In this document: piece by piece, positions 15,902-24,906 of the stretch | Numbering within the stretch: position 1 is the first letter of the stretch | Layout of the letters: each line of letters opens with the position of its first letter | NCBI GenBank assembly: GCA_946480785.1 | Contig: CAMLLD010000038.1 | Coordinates: forward strand, 1 to 61,305 | Direction: 5' to 3' | DNA length: 61,305 bases | Origin: an uncultured Blastocatellia bacterium | GTDB taxonomy: Bacteria > Acidobacteriota > Blastocatellia > Pyrinomonadales > Pyrinomonadaceae | Translations under genes and position numbers: made by a program | The notes under the pieces: generated by a model | The model's database searches: none | Told to the model about the DNA's origin: nothing | The model's input: the letters and a program-made list of their open reading frames with translations, nothing else

Positions 15902-17278
15902 ATGGAATTCCACGAAAATGTTCTCGGCCTGATCGGTAACACGCCGTTGGTGAAGCTGAACCGGTTGGCGCGAGGAGTTAAGGCGCAGATCTTTGCGAAG
16001 ATGGAGAGCCTGAATCCGGGTTACTCGGTGAAAGACCGGATCGGCATTTCCATGATCGAAGCTGCGGAACGCGAGGGAATTCTCAAGCCCGGCGGAACGG
16101 TGGTGGAAGCGACATCGGGCAACACCGGAATCGGACTCGCGCTCGCCGCGGCAGTGAAGGGTTACAAGTGCATCTTTGTCATGACTGACAAAGCGTCGGT
16201 CGAGAAGTCGCGTTACTTAAAAGCCCTCGGCGCTGACGTGGTGATCACGCCCGTTTCGGCAAAACCGGGAACACCCGATCACTACGTTTCGACCGCGCGC
16301 CGCATCGCGGCGGAGACTCCGAACTCGTTTTATCCCGATCAGTATTCCAATCCCGCTAATCCGGAAGCGCACTATCGCACCACCGGTCCGGAGCTTTGGC
16401 GACAGACCGAAGGAAAGATCACACACTTTGTCGCGGGTCTCGGCACGGGCGGAACGATCTCCGGCACCGGACGCTTTCTGAAAGAGCAGAATCCGGCGAT
16501 CAAGATTATCGGCGCAGATCCTTACGGTTCGATTTTCAAGAGCTACAAAGAAACGGGAAAGGTTGTAGAAGCCACGCCTTACCTCGTCGAGGGAATCGGC
16601 CAGGAGATCGTGCCGCCGAATGTGCACATCAAGTACGTCGACGAAGTGATCAATGTCACCGATCGCGAGTCGTTTGAGTTGTCACGATCGCTCGGACGTT
16701 ATGAAGGGATCTTCTGCGGCGGTTCGACCGGGACAAATCTCGCGGCGGCTTTACGTGTGGCCGCAGATCTCGATGAGAACGCGATCGTCGTGTTCATCGT
16801 GTGCGACACCGGCGAGCATTACCTGACGAAGCACCACTCCGACGAGTGGCTAAAAGAGAAGCGACTGCTCGAGCCGCAAAAGATCACTGCCGGACTGATC
16901 AGCGGTACAAAGAAACCGCAGGCGCCGAAAGCGCTCGTTTCCGTTGCGCCGAGTGACACCGTCGCAGTGGCACTGCAACAGATGGATGAACTCGGTCTCT
17001 CGCAGATTCCGGTTTTGGAAGAAGGGAAGTGCGTCGGCTCACTGCGCGAGAATCGCGTACTGGCGAAAGTCGTGCGCGATCGCGAACTACTGAATGCACC
17101 AGTGCGTGAAGTGATGGAGACCGGTTTTCCGAGTGTCGATGTTGATGCGAGCTCGCGCGAAGTAACACGGCGTTTGCAGACCAGTCCCGCGGTGCTGGTC
17201 GAGGAGTACGGCCGCATCGTCGGGATCATCACGCGTCACGACGTACTCGATCAGAAGCTGAACAACGTTGGCCAGTAA
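15902..17278 (+). CDS. Cystathionine beta-synthase with C-terminal CBS pair
   Basis: A PLP-dependent fold-II enzyme that joins serine and homocysteine to cystathionine. The N-terminal domain (1-320) carries [17 protein letters not shown] with the PLP lysine, SGNTGIGLA, the phosphate-binding [13 protein letters not shown], and EGIGQE. Residues about 345-455 form two CBS modules ([15 protein letters not shown] and [12 protein letters not shown] are typical), the regulatory part that in eukaryotic enzymes binds S-adenosylmethionine. Bacterial cysteine synthases lack this tail, which supports the CBS call, although cysteine-synthase activity cannot be excluded. The 458-residue length matches. The 3' end overlaps smpB by 11 bp. 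Confidence 0.88.
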   Translation: MEFHENVLGLIGNTPLVKLNRLARGVKAQIFAKMESLNPGYSVKDRIGISMIEAAEREGILKPGGTVVEATSGNTGIGLALAAAVKGYKCIFVMTDKASVEKSRYLKALGADVVITPVSAKPGTPDHYVSTARRIAAETPNSFYPDQYSNPANPEAHYRTTGPELWRQTEGKITHFVAGLGTGGTISGTGRFLKEQNPAIKIIGADPYGSIFKSYKETGKVVEATPYLVEGIGQEIVPPNVHIKYVDEVINVTDRESFELSRSLGRYEGIFCGGSTGTNLAAALRVAADLDENAIVVFIVCDTGEHYLTKHHSDEWLKEKRLLEPQKITAGLISGTKKPQAPKALVSVAPSDTVAVALQQMDELGLSQIPVLEEGKCVGSLRENRVLAKVVRDRELLNAPVREVMETGFPSVDVDASSREVTRRLQTSPAVLVEEYGRIVGIITRHDVLDQKLNNVGQ

Positions 17279-17732
17279 AGAAGAAAAAGTGTTGGCGGCA
17301 AATCGCGCTGCGTTTCACAACTATCACATTTCCGATAAGTACGAAGCGGGAATTGCCTTGACGGGCACCGAAGTAAAGAGCGCGATGGATGGCCGGGTGC
17401 AATTGAAAGAAGCGTACGTTTCAGTGCGCGACGGCGAAGCGTGGTTGTTCAACGCCCATATCTCGCCGTATTCTCATGGCAATCGTGAGAACCACGATCC
17501 GCTGAGGACCCGCAAGCTGTTGCTTCACAAGCGCGAGATATCGAAGCTGGACGATGCAGCGGCGAAGCAGGGAATGACTCTCGTCCCGACACAGCTTTAC
17601 CTCAAGAACCGCCGGATCAAAATCGAAGTCGGAGTTGCGCGCGGCAAGAAGATGTACGACAAGCGCGAGGCCGAATTGAAGCGAACGGTGGAACGCGAAA
17701 CACGCGCGCAGTTAAAGGAGCGTAACCGATAA
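17268..17732 (+). CDS. smpB: SsrA-binding protein SmpB
   Basis: SmpB binds tmRNA and delivers it to stalled ribosomes for trans-translation. The conserved [14 protein letters not shown] block, HISPYSHGN, the [10 protein letters not shown] segment and the basic C-terminal tail ([13 protein letters not shown]) are all present over 154 aa, a normal length. TTG 17268 gives the standard N-terminus and lies within the last codons of the upstream gene, implying translational coupling. No tmRNA gene (ssrA) was recognised in this window. Confidence 0.95.
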   Translation: MASKEEKVLAANRAAFHNYHISDKYEAGIALTGTEVKSAMDGRVQLKEAYVSVRDGEAWLFNAHISPYSHGNRENHDPLRTRKLLLHKREISKLDDAAAKQGMTLVPTQLYLKNRRIKIEVGVARGKKMYDKREAELKRTVERETRAQLKERNR

Positions 17733-17777
17733 AAAGTTAAGTTATCCGCAATTCATACCCCAGGAGAACCCACTCAC

Positions 17778-19280
17778 ATGCAAGTTGAAGCCAACCGACG
17801 TCCGATCGAGGAGCTTGACGTTCAAGCTCTCGCGGTGGCCGTTTACAAAGATGAGAAGCCGGGACAGGACTACCTGAAAAAGCTCGACGAGCTTTCCGGC
17901 GGGCTCGTGCGATCCGCTATCGAAGCGGAAGAGTTTTCCGGCAAAGAAGGCGAGACTGCCTACTTCCACCTGGTCGGAAACGACAAACTGAAGTTTCGCC
18001 GGCTGCTGCTGGTCGGCGTCGGAGATGAGAAAGACTACGCTGGTCCGCAGGTTTCGCAGATGGCCGGAACCGCCGTGCGTTCGCTCCGCAGCAAGAACGC
18101 GAAATCGATTGCAGTGGTCCCGCGCGGCAGCGGCAAAGATGAAGACACGGCGAGACGAGCTGTCGAAGGCGCGTACATCGCCCTCTTCGATCCTGATAAG
18201 TACCGCACGATCGAGAAGGAGCAGAAGAACATCGATCGTCTCGTCGTCGCCGTTGACGGAGGAGACCAGGGCGCACTTGATCGCGGCGTGAAAGCAGGCG
18301 CGATCGTCGGCGAATCAATCAACTTCACGCGCGATCTGGCTAATGAACCGGGCGGTTACATGACGCCGACCGACATGGCAGAGCGTGCGCGCGAGATCGC
18401 AAACGAGTTTGGCCTGAACATTGACGTGCTGGACGAAGCGCGCATGGAACAGGAAGGAATGGGTTCGCTACTCAGCGTAGCGCACGGGTCCGAGCAGCCG
18501 GCCAAACTGATCATCCTGAAATACACACCGCCAAACTTCGAAGGCGACGGGAAAGAGTTGCTGGCGTTTGTCGGCAAAGGCGTAACGTTTGATTCGGGTG
18601 GGATCTCGTTGAAGCCGGGCGAGAACATGGAGTTGATGAAGTACGACATGACCGGCGCGGCGACAGTCATGGGCGCGATGCGCGCGATCGCCCAACTCAA
18701 ACCGCCGATTCCGATTCTCGGCGTTGCTCCGTGTACCGAAAATCTGCCTTCCGGCAAGGCAACCAAGCCCGGTGACGTCGTAAAAGCGATGACGGGCAAA
18801 ACGATCGAGATCATCAACACCGACGCCGAAGGCCGATTGATCCTCGCGGATGCCATTGCTTACGCCAAGAAAATCGGGGCGACGAAAGTCATCGACATGG
18901 CCACGCTCACGGGCGCAGTTTCGATCGCTCTCGGCGACGTCAATACTGCCGTTCTCGGGACGGACCAGCAACTGATCGACGAGATCATTTCGGCCGGGCG
19001 CGAGGTGGGCGAGAAGTTCTGGCAGTTGCCGCTCGACAAGGAATACTCACGGCAGATCAAGTCAGACATCGCGGACATCAAGAACGTCGGCGGGCGCAAA
19101 GCGGGCACGATTACGGCGGCGGCCTTTATTAAGGAGTTCACTGAGGGTCTCGCGTGGGCGCATCTCGATATCGCGGGCACGGCGTGGGGTGACGAGGCCA
19201 AGCCATACCGGTCGAAAGGCCCGACGGGCATCGCGCTCCGCACACTGCTTCAGATCGTGGACCGGGCCGCAGCGAGGTAG
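17778..19280 (+). CDS. pepA: Leucyl aminopeptidase (M17)
   Basis: A cytosolic di-zinc aminopeptidase that forms hexamers and trims N-terminal residues. The C-terminal catalytic domain shows GKGVTFDSGGISLKP, MKYDMTGAA, and the signature NTDAEGRLILADA that provides metal ligands and the active-site arginine. The N-terminal macro-like domain occupies about residues 1-170. At 500 aa it is full length. AGGAG at 17762-17766 precedes ATG 17778 at a somewhat long spacing. It lies 45 bp after smpB and is the last gene before a 398-bp gap. Confidence 0.93.
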   Translation: MQVEANRRPIEELDVQALAVAVYKDEKPGQDYLKKLDELSGGLVRSAIEAEEFSGKEGETAYFHLVGNDKLKFRRLLLVGVGDEKDYAGPQVSQMAGTAVRSLRSKNAKSIAVVPRGSGKDEDTARRAVEGAYIALFDPDKYRTIEKEQKNIDRLVVAVDGGDQGALDRGVKAGAIVGESINFTRDLANEPGGYMTPTDMAERAREIANEFGLNIDVLDEARMEQEGMGSLLSVAHGSEQPAKLIILKYTPPNFEGDGKELLAFVGKGVTFDSGGISLKPGENMELMKYDMTGAATVMGAMRAIAQLKPPIPILGVAPCTENLPSGKATKPGDVVKAMTGKTIEIINTDAEGRLILADAIAYAKKIGATKVIDMATLTGAVSIALGDVNTAVLGTDQQLIDEIISAGREVGEKFWQLPLDKEYSRQIKSDIADIKNVGGRKAGTITAAAFIKEFTEGLAWAHLDIAGTAWGDEAKPYRSKGPTGIALRTLLQIVDRAAAR

Positions 19281-19413
19281 GTGTAATTAGTCGTAGACAC
19301 GAGTGTCGCCGTCAGTTGACACTTGTCCGGTCCCGTACAAAGCGATTTGCGATTTTTCGAGGTTTTTTACATGGTTGGTTGGTGGCATGGCGGTTGTAAA
19401 GCCAGAAGCAATC

Positions 19414-19494
19414 GCCAAAGGGGCGAGTCGCCTTAGTCAATCGTCCTCGCCCCCTCGAATGCCGCTCGAGGTTATTATCCCGGCCCCCTTTGGC
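19414..19494 (+). ncRNA. Candidate structured RNA in the pepA-dnaJ intergenic region
   Basis: The 398-bp gap 19281-19678 has no convincing gene. Within it GCCAAAGGGG (19414-19423) pairs perfectly with CCCCTTTGGC (19485-19494) over 10 bp. The inner part of the left arm can instead pair GGGGCGAG (19420-19427) with CTCGCCCC (19446-19453), so two alternative folds compete for the same G run. A further hairpin CCTCGA/TCGAGG (19453-19458 with 19466-19471) lies inside. The start of the gap also holds a GACAC-GA-GTGTC hairpin at 19296-19307. This could be a 3'-UTR element, an sRNA or a switch; nothing matches a riboswitch class that I know. Confidence 0.4.
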
Positions 19495-19597
19495 ACCCCC
19501 CTTTGAGGAAACTGGGAACCTTTTAGCTCAACCAGCATCTGAATAACATCCGCTAAGCCTTTGAGTACTGAGGCGAGCATTAAAGACTTGCGCGAGG

Positions 19598-19606
19598 TGT
19601 TATAAT
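19598..19606 (+). promoter_or_regulatory. Extended -10 promoter for the DnaJ-domain gene
   Basis: TGTTATAAT is a perfect TATAAT with the TG extension, 73 bp before GTG 19679. No clear -35 is visible. It separates the structured intergenic region from the DnaJ-domain gene, so that RNA would not be part of this mRNA. Confidence 0.6.
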
Positions 19607-19678
19607 TTTCCGGCCTAGCGGTTCTTCAGGCAGCCCTGGCATTCATCGCTGGCTTTCAAGGAGTCCAACAAAAGCACA

Positions 19679-20518
19679 GTGATCGACTACTACAAAATTC
19701 TGGGCGTTAAGACCACTGCGACTCAAGCCGAGATCAAATCGGCTTACCGGAAACTCGCGCGCAAAAGCCACCCCGATCTAAATCCGAACTCCGAAGCCGG
19801 ACGACAGTTTGCCCTGCTTTCGAAGGCGTATCACACGCTCATCGACAGCCAGGAACGCGCTTATTACGACGACCAACTCCGCGCGCAGAAAAACCGCAGC
19901 TACTCGATTCTCGACTCCAACAACCCGCACGCGAAACGCGCGCGCAATCTCGCGGTGCAGGCGAAGTGGGATCGTTTAGTGGACCAGGTGCTGGAGCGCG
20001 ATCGATTGGAGAATCGCGAACGCCAGCGCGCCGTGTTTACGACTGTTTCGCTGTTTCTCTCGACCTTCTTCCTCGCGATGATGCGGCCACAACTCTGGGA
20101 CGTGTTTTCGACGTGGGGCAAGGTGATCGTGCTGACGTTATTCGTGATGGGCGTTTGGCATCTCGCGAACCGTCTCCGCGAGTATCTCGCTCACTACACT
20201 TACAAGCCGAGACTCTTTACCGATTCGATCATGCGCAACGAGAGCGAGCCCGAACAGCCGTTCACGCGCTTTTCGGCGTATACGTTTCTGCTTGTCGGCT
20301 ATGCTCTCAGCGTCGGCATCGGTCTCTACATCGGTTGGCACACGCAGGACTTCTTTAACGACATCACTTTGCTGTTTCGCCATCGCGTAGGCGTCGTGCA
20401 GTCGAGCATGCTGGCTTACACGTGGGCTGCTTTGTTAATTCCCGATCTGATCGTTTACCCGCCCATCGCCGTGCTGATAGTGGACACGGTCCACGGCATC
20501 GCATCGCGCATCGACTAG
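19679..20518 (+). CDS. Membrane-anchored DnaJ-domain protein
   Basis: Residues 1-65 form a J domain (YYKILGVKTTATQAEIKSAY, HPD in KSHPDLN, then the FALLSKAYHTL helix), which stimulates the ATPase of a DnaK partner. The glycine-rich and zinc regions of true DnaJ are absent. After a charged linker with a possible coiled coil (about 80-115), four hydrophobic segments follow near residues 120-137, 143-160, 198-216 and 240-268. It is therefore a membrane-tethered co-chaperone rather than a general one. The start is GTG; AAGGAG at 19659-19664 lies about 14 nt away, a long spacing. Client and partner are unknown. Confidence 0.78.
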   Translation: MIDYYKILGVKTTATQAEIKSAYRKLARKSHPDLNPNSEAGRQFALLSKAYHTLIDSQERAYYDDQLRAQKNRSYSILDSNNPHAKRARNLAVQAKWDRLVDQVLERDRLENRERQRAVFTTVSLFLSTFFLAMMRPQLWDVFSTWGKVIVLTLFVMGVWHLANRLREYLAHYTYKPRLFTDSIMRNESEPEQPFTRFSAYTFLLVGYALSVGIGLYIGWHTQDFFNDITLLFRHRVGVVQSSMLAYTWAALLIPDLIVYPPIAVLIVDTVHGIASRID

Positions 20519-20550
20519 CTCCGCGGCTATTTTCTTCCTGCTTCTGTAGT

Positions 20551-22050
20551 CTACTGCTTTACTGTTTCACAATGCGGAAGGGGTAAGGTTAACTGAATGT
20601 TGTAGACGTTCCGTTCAGCAGTGACTTCGACGATGTTGCTCCGAACGTCCATATTGTCCACGCCACTTTTCGCCAATAACTTACCGACCGCGGAACAGTT
20701 TGTGAATTGACCTTGCACGACCCACTTTTCGCCCCAGACTGCACCAGCGACTCCCTTCAAGACGGATAGGGTGAATCGGCCTTCTCTGTCCGTTAACTTC
20801 TTCACGTCAGCGAACGGTCGTTCCTTTTCGTTTCCGGCTTCATATTGAACGTAGTGCTCGCTCGCCGGCTTTCCGTCAGAGAAACGCAGAACACCTTTTA
20901 TCGTAATTGTTTCTTCGAGTTTCGGAATGACGAGATCAAGGTTATCGATAGTTTGCCCTTGCGCCACGCTAATCACAGCGGCGCGCTCTCTTTCCGAGAC
21001 ACCGGGATAAAAGATTTTTCGAAACGGTTCATTACTACTCGGCCGGTCATTGGGGTTCGCTGCCAAAACGTATTCTCCCGGCGTTATCGACGTGATTTCA
21101 AAACGACCATCTTCGTCCGTGCAGTCGTGGAGACCAAACTCCTCTCCGCGCACCAACAAATAAACGCAGACCTCAGACATCGGCTTTCCTTGTGGTCCGA
21201 TCACTCTCCCGCGGACATAGTTTTCGATGCGAAACGATATATCCACGCCTGCGTGTTTCCCGGGCTCAAGGATAATAGGCACCTGTCTCGGCGTTCGCAG
21301 TTCTACTCTGTCGAACTCGTCTCTGACCACACTTGGTGAATGCCTGAGCCAGGTTGGATCGATGATCCATCCCGGCGCGATTTCTGGCTCTATAAAGTAC
21401 TTTCCCGGCGGCAGGTCGTATATTTCAAACACGCCGTGCTTATCGGTCTTCGTCTGGTAAGTCTTCTTTGGTCCAATAATCCTGACTGTCTTACCCGCGA
21501 CATCCAAATCCGGGTTCATCCATCCGCCCAGCGTTCCCGAAATCCGAGTCTTGCCACGGAACTTGCTCATGTTTTCGAGGTAAAGAAGATCGTCGGTCGC
21601 GTCGTCCAACTCACTTGAGCGACTACAACCGACGGCAAACCATAAACCCGGATCGCGAGACGGTAGATAAGTGCGATCGGAGTTCTCGGGTCTGTGCAAG
21701 TAAAAGAGGTATTTGTTTCCCACCGACTCGTCGTTGAACGTCCAGATACAGTCTGCGCCACCACCCTGCCCGAACACGATTTCCTCGCCGACCTTCAGTT
21801 TTCCCTTAAAAACTTTTTCAACGATCATTCTGGTGGAACGAACGCCGTCCTCGTAAGACTGCTCTTCTGTGTCGGGGGCCTTTTCGACGGCCAGTGCCCG
21901 CAGGATTACCACTTCATCAGACATCTCGAATGAACCGAGAACGGTCCGTCCTGGACCGCATTCGCAGGCGTTAACGACGCGGGCCGCGCCCGGCAGGAGC
22001 ACAGAGAAGGCAAGCAAAAGAAAGAGTTGTCGAAGTGAGTGGTATCGCAT
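20551..22050 (-). CDS. Exported protein: NTR/TIMP-like domain plus carboxypeptidase-regulatory repeats
   Basis: A signal peptide (LFLLLAFSVLLPGAARVVNA) leads to CECGPG, then residues 25-160 resemble the netrin/TIMP-like fold, with VEKVFKGKLKVGEEIVFGQG and a later CIWTF. The rest consists of repeated beta-sandwich modules of the carboxypeptidase-regulatory/Cna-B type: GKTVRIIGPKKTYQTKTDKHGVF, RGRVIGPQGKPMSEVCVYLL with GRFEITSITPGEYVL, and IKGVLRFSDGKPASEHYV with GRFTLSVL. ATG 22050 is chosen because ribosome binding sites precede it and the signal peptide starts there; the upstream extension lacks family features. It is 499 aa and convergent with the DnaJ-domain gene. Likely a surface or periplasmic protein of unknown ligand. 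Confidence 0.75.
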   Translation of the reverse strand: MRYHSLRQLFLLLAFSVLLPGAARVVNACECGPGRTVLGSFEMSDEVVILRALAVEKAPDTEEQSYEDGVRSTRMIVEKVFKGKLKVGEEIVFGQGGGADCIWTFNDESVGNKYLFYLHRPENSDRTYLPSRDPGLWFAVGCSRSSELDDATDDLLYLENMSKFRGKTRISGTLGGWMNPDLDVAGKTVRIIGPKKTYQTKTDKHGVFEIYDLPPGKYFIEPEIAPGWIIDPTWLRHSPSVVRDEFDRVELRTPRQVPIILEPGKHAGVDISFRIENYVRGRVIGPQGKPMSEVCVYLLVRGEEFGLHDCTDEDGRFEITSITPGEYVLAANPNDRPSSNEPFRKIFYPGVSERERAAVISVAQGQTIDNLDLVIPKLEETITIKGVLRFSDGKPASEHYVQYEAGNEKERPFADVKKLTDREGRFTLSVLKGVAGAVWGEKWVVQGQFTNCSAVGKLLAKSGVDNMDVRSNIVEVTAERNVYNIQLTLPLPHCETVKQ

Positions 22051-22088
22051 GTTCTCCTTCTCCGGATCAGTTATAACATGGGTGTTTC

Positions 22089-22118
22089 TTGCTTCCCCGC
22101 TTTTTGCTCGTGTATATT
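22089..22118 (+). promoter_or_regulatory. Possible promoter for the small-protein/HEAT-repeat pair
   Basis: TTGCTT (22089-22094) and TATATT (22113-22118) are 18 bp apart, and AAAGGAG at 22152-22158 precedes ATG 22166. This is the region divergent from the NTR-domain gene. Confidence 0.4.
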
Positions 22119-22165
22119 GCTTTGCCCCGTCACATAAAACTCGTCGCCCCGAAAGGAGCACGCCA

Positions 22166-22432
22166 ATGGGCAAGACAGTCAGCCAGCGCCAGTTTCTGGC
22201 TCAGAAACTGGAGATGCTAAATGATGTTGAGGTGCGCGAGGTTTTAGACTACATCTCCACCATGGAATCGACGCGCCGTGCGAGAACGGCTTCAACCGTT
22301 TGGGAAGATGAGGTGTTGTCGGTTTTGGCGGAAGCTCGTGAAAACCGGCGCGCGCGCCAGGCGTTTGAGTGGGAGGCCGTACGCCGTAAAGCAGAGAAGC
22401 GAGCGGCAGCGCGAGTCGGTGCTTACCTCTGA
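22166..22432 (+). CDS. Small helical protein of unknown function
   Basis: An 88-residue, highly charged and probably all-helical protein beginning MGKTVSQRQFLAQKL. The central VREVLDYISTMESTR and the Arg/Ala-rich tail (ENRRARQAFEWEAVRRKAEKRAAARVG) suggest a coiled helix that might bind nucleic acid or protein. I recognise no family; the N-terminal half recalls short antitoxin-like proteins, but no toxin gene follows. ATG 22166 has AAAGGAG 7 nt upstream, which is strong support for translation. The next gene starts immediately after this stop. Confidence 0.6.
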   Translation: MGKTVSQRQFLAQKLEMLNDVEVREVLDYISTMESTRRARTASTVWEDEVLSVLAEARENRRARQAFEWEAVRRKAEKRAAARVGAYL

Positions 22433-23254
22433 ATGCGCGAACGGCAAAAGATTAGATCTGTTTCTCTGTCGGCGGTAATTCTTGCCGCTGTCGCAATCCT
22501 TGTCTTTGCAGTCGCCACCAACGCTCAATCAACTAGCAACTTAACTCCGCTTCAACGCGAGATCGAGAAACAGCAGCAACGACTTAGTTCGAGCGATGAA
22601 GAAGAACGGCGTGACGCACTAATGCGACTCGGCGCGATGCACCGCGCCGCCGCTTCGCGTATCGCTCTGCCACTGCTTGCCGATCCTTCGCCGGCCGTTC
22701 GCGTAGCCGCCACGAAAGCGATCCTTTCGCTCGACTCCGAAGAAAGTGCGGCGGCGTTGTTGCCGTTGCTCAACGACAAAGACGAGTTCGTGCGACGCGA
22801 AACAGCTTACGCCCTCGGTCTGACGCGCAGTCGCTCCGCCACCACGGCATTAACAGATCACTTGTTGAATGATAAAGAAGCGGGTGTGCGTGGCGCGGCA
22901 GCAGTAGCGTTAGGAAGGATCGGCGACGAGAACGCCGTGGTTGCGCTAGCAAATGTGCTGGCCCCGCAACTCTCCGCGCCGGCGAAGAGCAAACGCAAGC
23001 CAGAAGCAAACGACTTTGTGTTGCGTGCGGCGGCCGTAGCGCTCGGCGAAATAAAAAACAGGGCCGGAACTCCGGCCCTGATCGCAGCGCTCAACAATGA
23101 AAAGTTTCCACAAGATGTACGCCGGGAAGCGGCGCGTGCGTTGGGTCTGATTGGAGACCCGGCAGCCATCCCGGCGCTTAAATCTGCTTCAAGCAGCGAA
23201 GATCCCTTTCTCTCCGAACTCGCGTTTCAGGCGCTGCGCAAGCTAAGCCGCTAA
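22433..23254 (+). CDS. Exported HEAT-repeat protein
   Basis: After a signal peptide (VILAAVAILVFAVATNAQS), the protein is a run of HEAT/PBS-lyase-type repeats: PLLADPSPAVRVAATKAILSL, PLLNDKDEFVRRETAYALG, HLLNDKEAGVRGAAAVALGRIG, and a C-terminal pair with GLIGDPAAIPAL. About six repeats form a right-handed solenoid, usually a protein-binding scaffold. It is 273 aa. The ATG directly follows the TGA of the upstream small-protein gene, so the two are coupled. A DUF-level role in the envelope is all that can be said. Confidence 0.8.
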   Translation: MRERQKIRSVSLSAVILAAVAILVFAVATNAQSTSNLTPLQREIEKQQQRLSSSDEEERRDALMRLGAMHRAAASRIALPLLADPSPAVRVAATKAILSLDSEESAAALLPLLNDKDEFVRRETAYALGLTRSRSATTALTDHLLNDKEAGVRGAAAVALGRIGDENAVVALANVLAPQLSAPAKSKRKPEANDFVLRAAAVALGEIKNRAGTPALIAALNNEKFPQDVRREAARALGLIGDPAAIPALKSASSSEDPFLSELAFQALRKLSR

Positions 23255-23300
23255 AAGCACAAAAGGCACAAGACTGTTGTCTCGTGCCTCCCTTGTGCTT
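23255..23300. terminator. Imperfect hairpin between convergent genes
   Basis: aagcacaa (23255-23262) pairs with ttgtgctt (23293-23300), and inside it ggcac/gtgcc and agac/gtct continue the stem with small mismatches. It lies directly after the HEAT-repeat stop and before the stop of the convergent AAA ATPase gene at 23318, so it could serve both strands. No long T run follows on either side. Confidence 0.5.
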
Positions 23301-23317
23301 CTTGTGCGTCTTCGTGG

Positions 23318-24532
23318 CTAAACGTCAGTCTTTTCTCGGCCCTGGCCCTTCTTCGCGGCTTTCGAAGCTTGCGGAATCGGTAGTCCAACTCCACCCGACA
23401 GCGTCTCAGCCGAGTCTTCCTCAGCAGAAGCGCCCTGCGTCACCTCGTGAATCAAAGCGCCGCCCGAGCTCTTCGAGAAGACCAATCGGTTGCGAATGCC
23501 ATCAACGTCGACGTGTACGAGATCGCCCAAACCGATCTGTCCCGTCGCCACTAAATTCGACAGCGGATAAACGAGGAACCGCTCAACCGCGCGCTTCAAG
23601 TGACGAGCGCCGTATTTGTAATCAAGGCCTTCCTTCATCAGCATGTCTTTCGCGGTGTCGGAACACTGAAAGACAAACTTGGTTCCCGCTGACTGCATGA
23701 TCCGGTCCTGCACCGCTTGCAGCTCGAGATCGAGAATCTGCCGCAGGTGATGTTCTTTCAACGAACGGAAGACCACCACTTTGTCGATGCGGTTCATAAA
23801 CTCCGGCGAAAACTTGCGCCGCGCCGCTTCGACCGCCGTGCGGTAAATCTTCTGATCGACTTCGGTGTCGTTCGGCGTTTTGGTGCCTTTGCCCGGCGCG
23901 AAACCGATGCCGCCGGAAATCAATTCCGACATCTCGCGCGCACCCAGGTTCGAAGTCATGATCACCATCGACTTCGAGAAGTCGACGCGACGATTGTCTC
24001 CTAGCGTTAAAGTCGCTTTGTCGAGAATGCCGAGCAGCAGTTGCCACAAGCTGTCGGAAGCTTTCTCGATCTCGTCGAACAGCACGAGCGAGACTTTCAT
24101 GTCGTCGGTGTGCATTCGATCGAGGTTCTCCTGGGTCAGCATCGGCGACGTTTCACGATGGCCGAGATAACCCGGAGGCGATCCGATAAGCTTCGCGATT
24201 TCGTGTGAGTGTTGAAACTCGGCACAATCAATTTTGACGACTGCGTTGGGATCGCCGTAAAGCACTTCCGCAGCCGCTTCGATCACGCGTGTTTTGCCCG
24301 AACCGGTTGGTCCAAGAAACAGCATCGTGCCGATGGGCCGGTTCGGCGGATTCATTCCCGCCAGAAAAATTTGGTAGAGGCCACTCATGCGCCTCACGGC
24401 GCGTTCTTGACCCACGATGCGAGCCGTCAATCGCTCTTCAAAATCCTGAGCACGAGGGCTCTTCTGATCGGGATCGAGGAAAATCGTACCCGTGTTGTTC
24501 ATCGCTCTTGTCATATCCATCTCTGCTAACAT
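23318..24532 (-). CDS. Single-domain Clp-type AAA+ ATPase
   Basis: The Walker A motif GPTGSGKT is at residues 74-81 and Walker B (LVLFDEIEKA) is near 140-150. Next come MTSNLGAREMS and FSPEFMNRIDKVVVF, with arginine finger and sensor residues, and a small C-terminal domain with YGARHLKRAVERFL. This layout is the second AAA module of ClpA/ClpB, but the N-domain, first AAA module and ClpB coiled coil are absent, and there is no ClpX zinc finger. I see no clear ClpP-binding loop. The 40-residue tail (KAAKKGQGREKTDV) is disordered. ATG 24532 has AAGGA 8 nt upstream. At 404 aa it may be a disaggregase or motor with a dedicated adaptor. Partner unknown. Confidence 0.8.
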   Translation of the reverse strand: MLAEMDMTRAMNNTGTIFLDPDQKSPRAQDFEERLTARIVGQERAVRRMSGLYQIFLAGMNPPNRPIGTMLFLGPTGSGKTRVIEAAAEVLYGDPNAVVKIDCAEFQHSHEIAKLIGSPPGYLGHRETSPMLTQENLDRMHTDDMKVSLVLFDEIEKASDSLWQLLLGILDKATLTLGDNRRVDFSKSMVIMTSNLGAREMSELISGGIGFAPGKGTKTPNDTEVDQKIYRTAVEAARRKFSPEFMNRIDKVVVFRSLKEHHLRQILDLELQAVQDRIMQSAGTKFVFQCSDTAKDMLMKEGLDYKYGARHLKRAVERFLVYPLSNLVATGQIGLGDLVHVDVDGIRNRLVFSKSSGGALIHEVTQGASAEEDSAETLSGGVGLPIPQASKAAKKGQGREKTDV

Positions 24533-24743
24533 CGGCTTGCTCCTTGCCGTTCCGTCGGGTCATTTTCCGAATTAACGCGGCCCGAAAATACCGGCCACAC
24601 GGTTTTATGCAAGGAACGATCCGCGCATTAAATTGATGCTCCAGAAGGAATTGAAGTTCGCTGTCCGCCGTTTAACTCCCGAAAACGCCAGGCAACTCGG
24701 AAGCTATATATACAACTCTGCCGTGAATGTCACCATAAATATT

Positions 24744-24865
24744 GTGGGTTCGCTGTTGCGGTAGGACGAATTGTCACGACGATTGTCGCTGGTTGCCTGA
24801 CATTTCGTGTCAAGCAACCACTGACAAATAATTGTAGTCGTGCGACTCACAGCAGCGAACCGCAC
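24744..24865. repeat. 122-bp long imperfect hairpin, MITE- or REP-like
   Basis: The 374-bp gap 24533-24906 holds no gene. Within it the arm 24744-24758 (gtgggttcgctgttg) pairs with 24850-24865 with one bulge and one G-U. Inside, CACGAC/GTCGTG and TTGTC/GACAA continue the stem, and a compact hairpin GGTTGC-c-TGACA / TGTCA-a-GCAACC (24791-24802 with 24808-24819) closes on a 5-nt loop. The element behaves as one long folded-back unit. It could be a miniature transposable element, a REP-type palindrome or an ncRNA; no transposase is near. Confidence 0.6.
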
Positions 24866-24906
24866 GTTTTCGTTGAGGAGTGAATCAAAAGGTTCGCGCA
24901 CCGCGC

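Noticed and set aside
19303..19506. 67-residue open frame in the pepA-dnaJ gap
   Set aside because: It covers the structured region, has no ribosome binding site and no recognisable protein features; the codons follow the stem sequences.
17268..19678. tmRNA gene near smpB
   Set aside because: No GGGG-type acceptor end, no TTCGAnTCC T-arm and no tag-like reading frame was found around smpB or in the gap after pepA.
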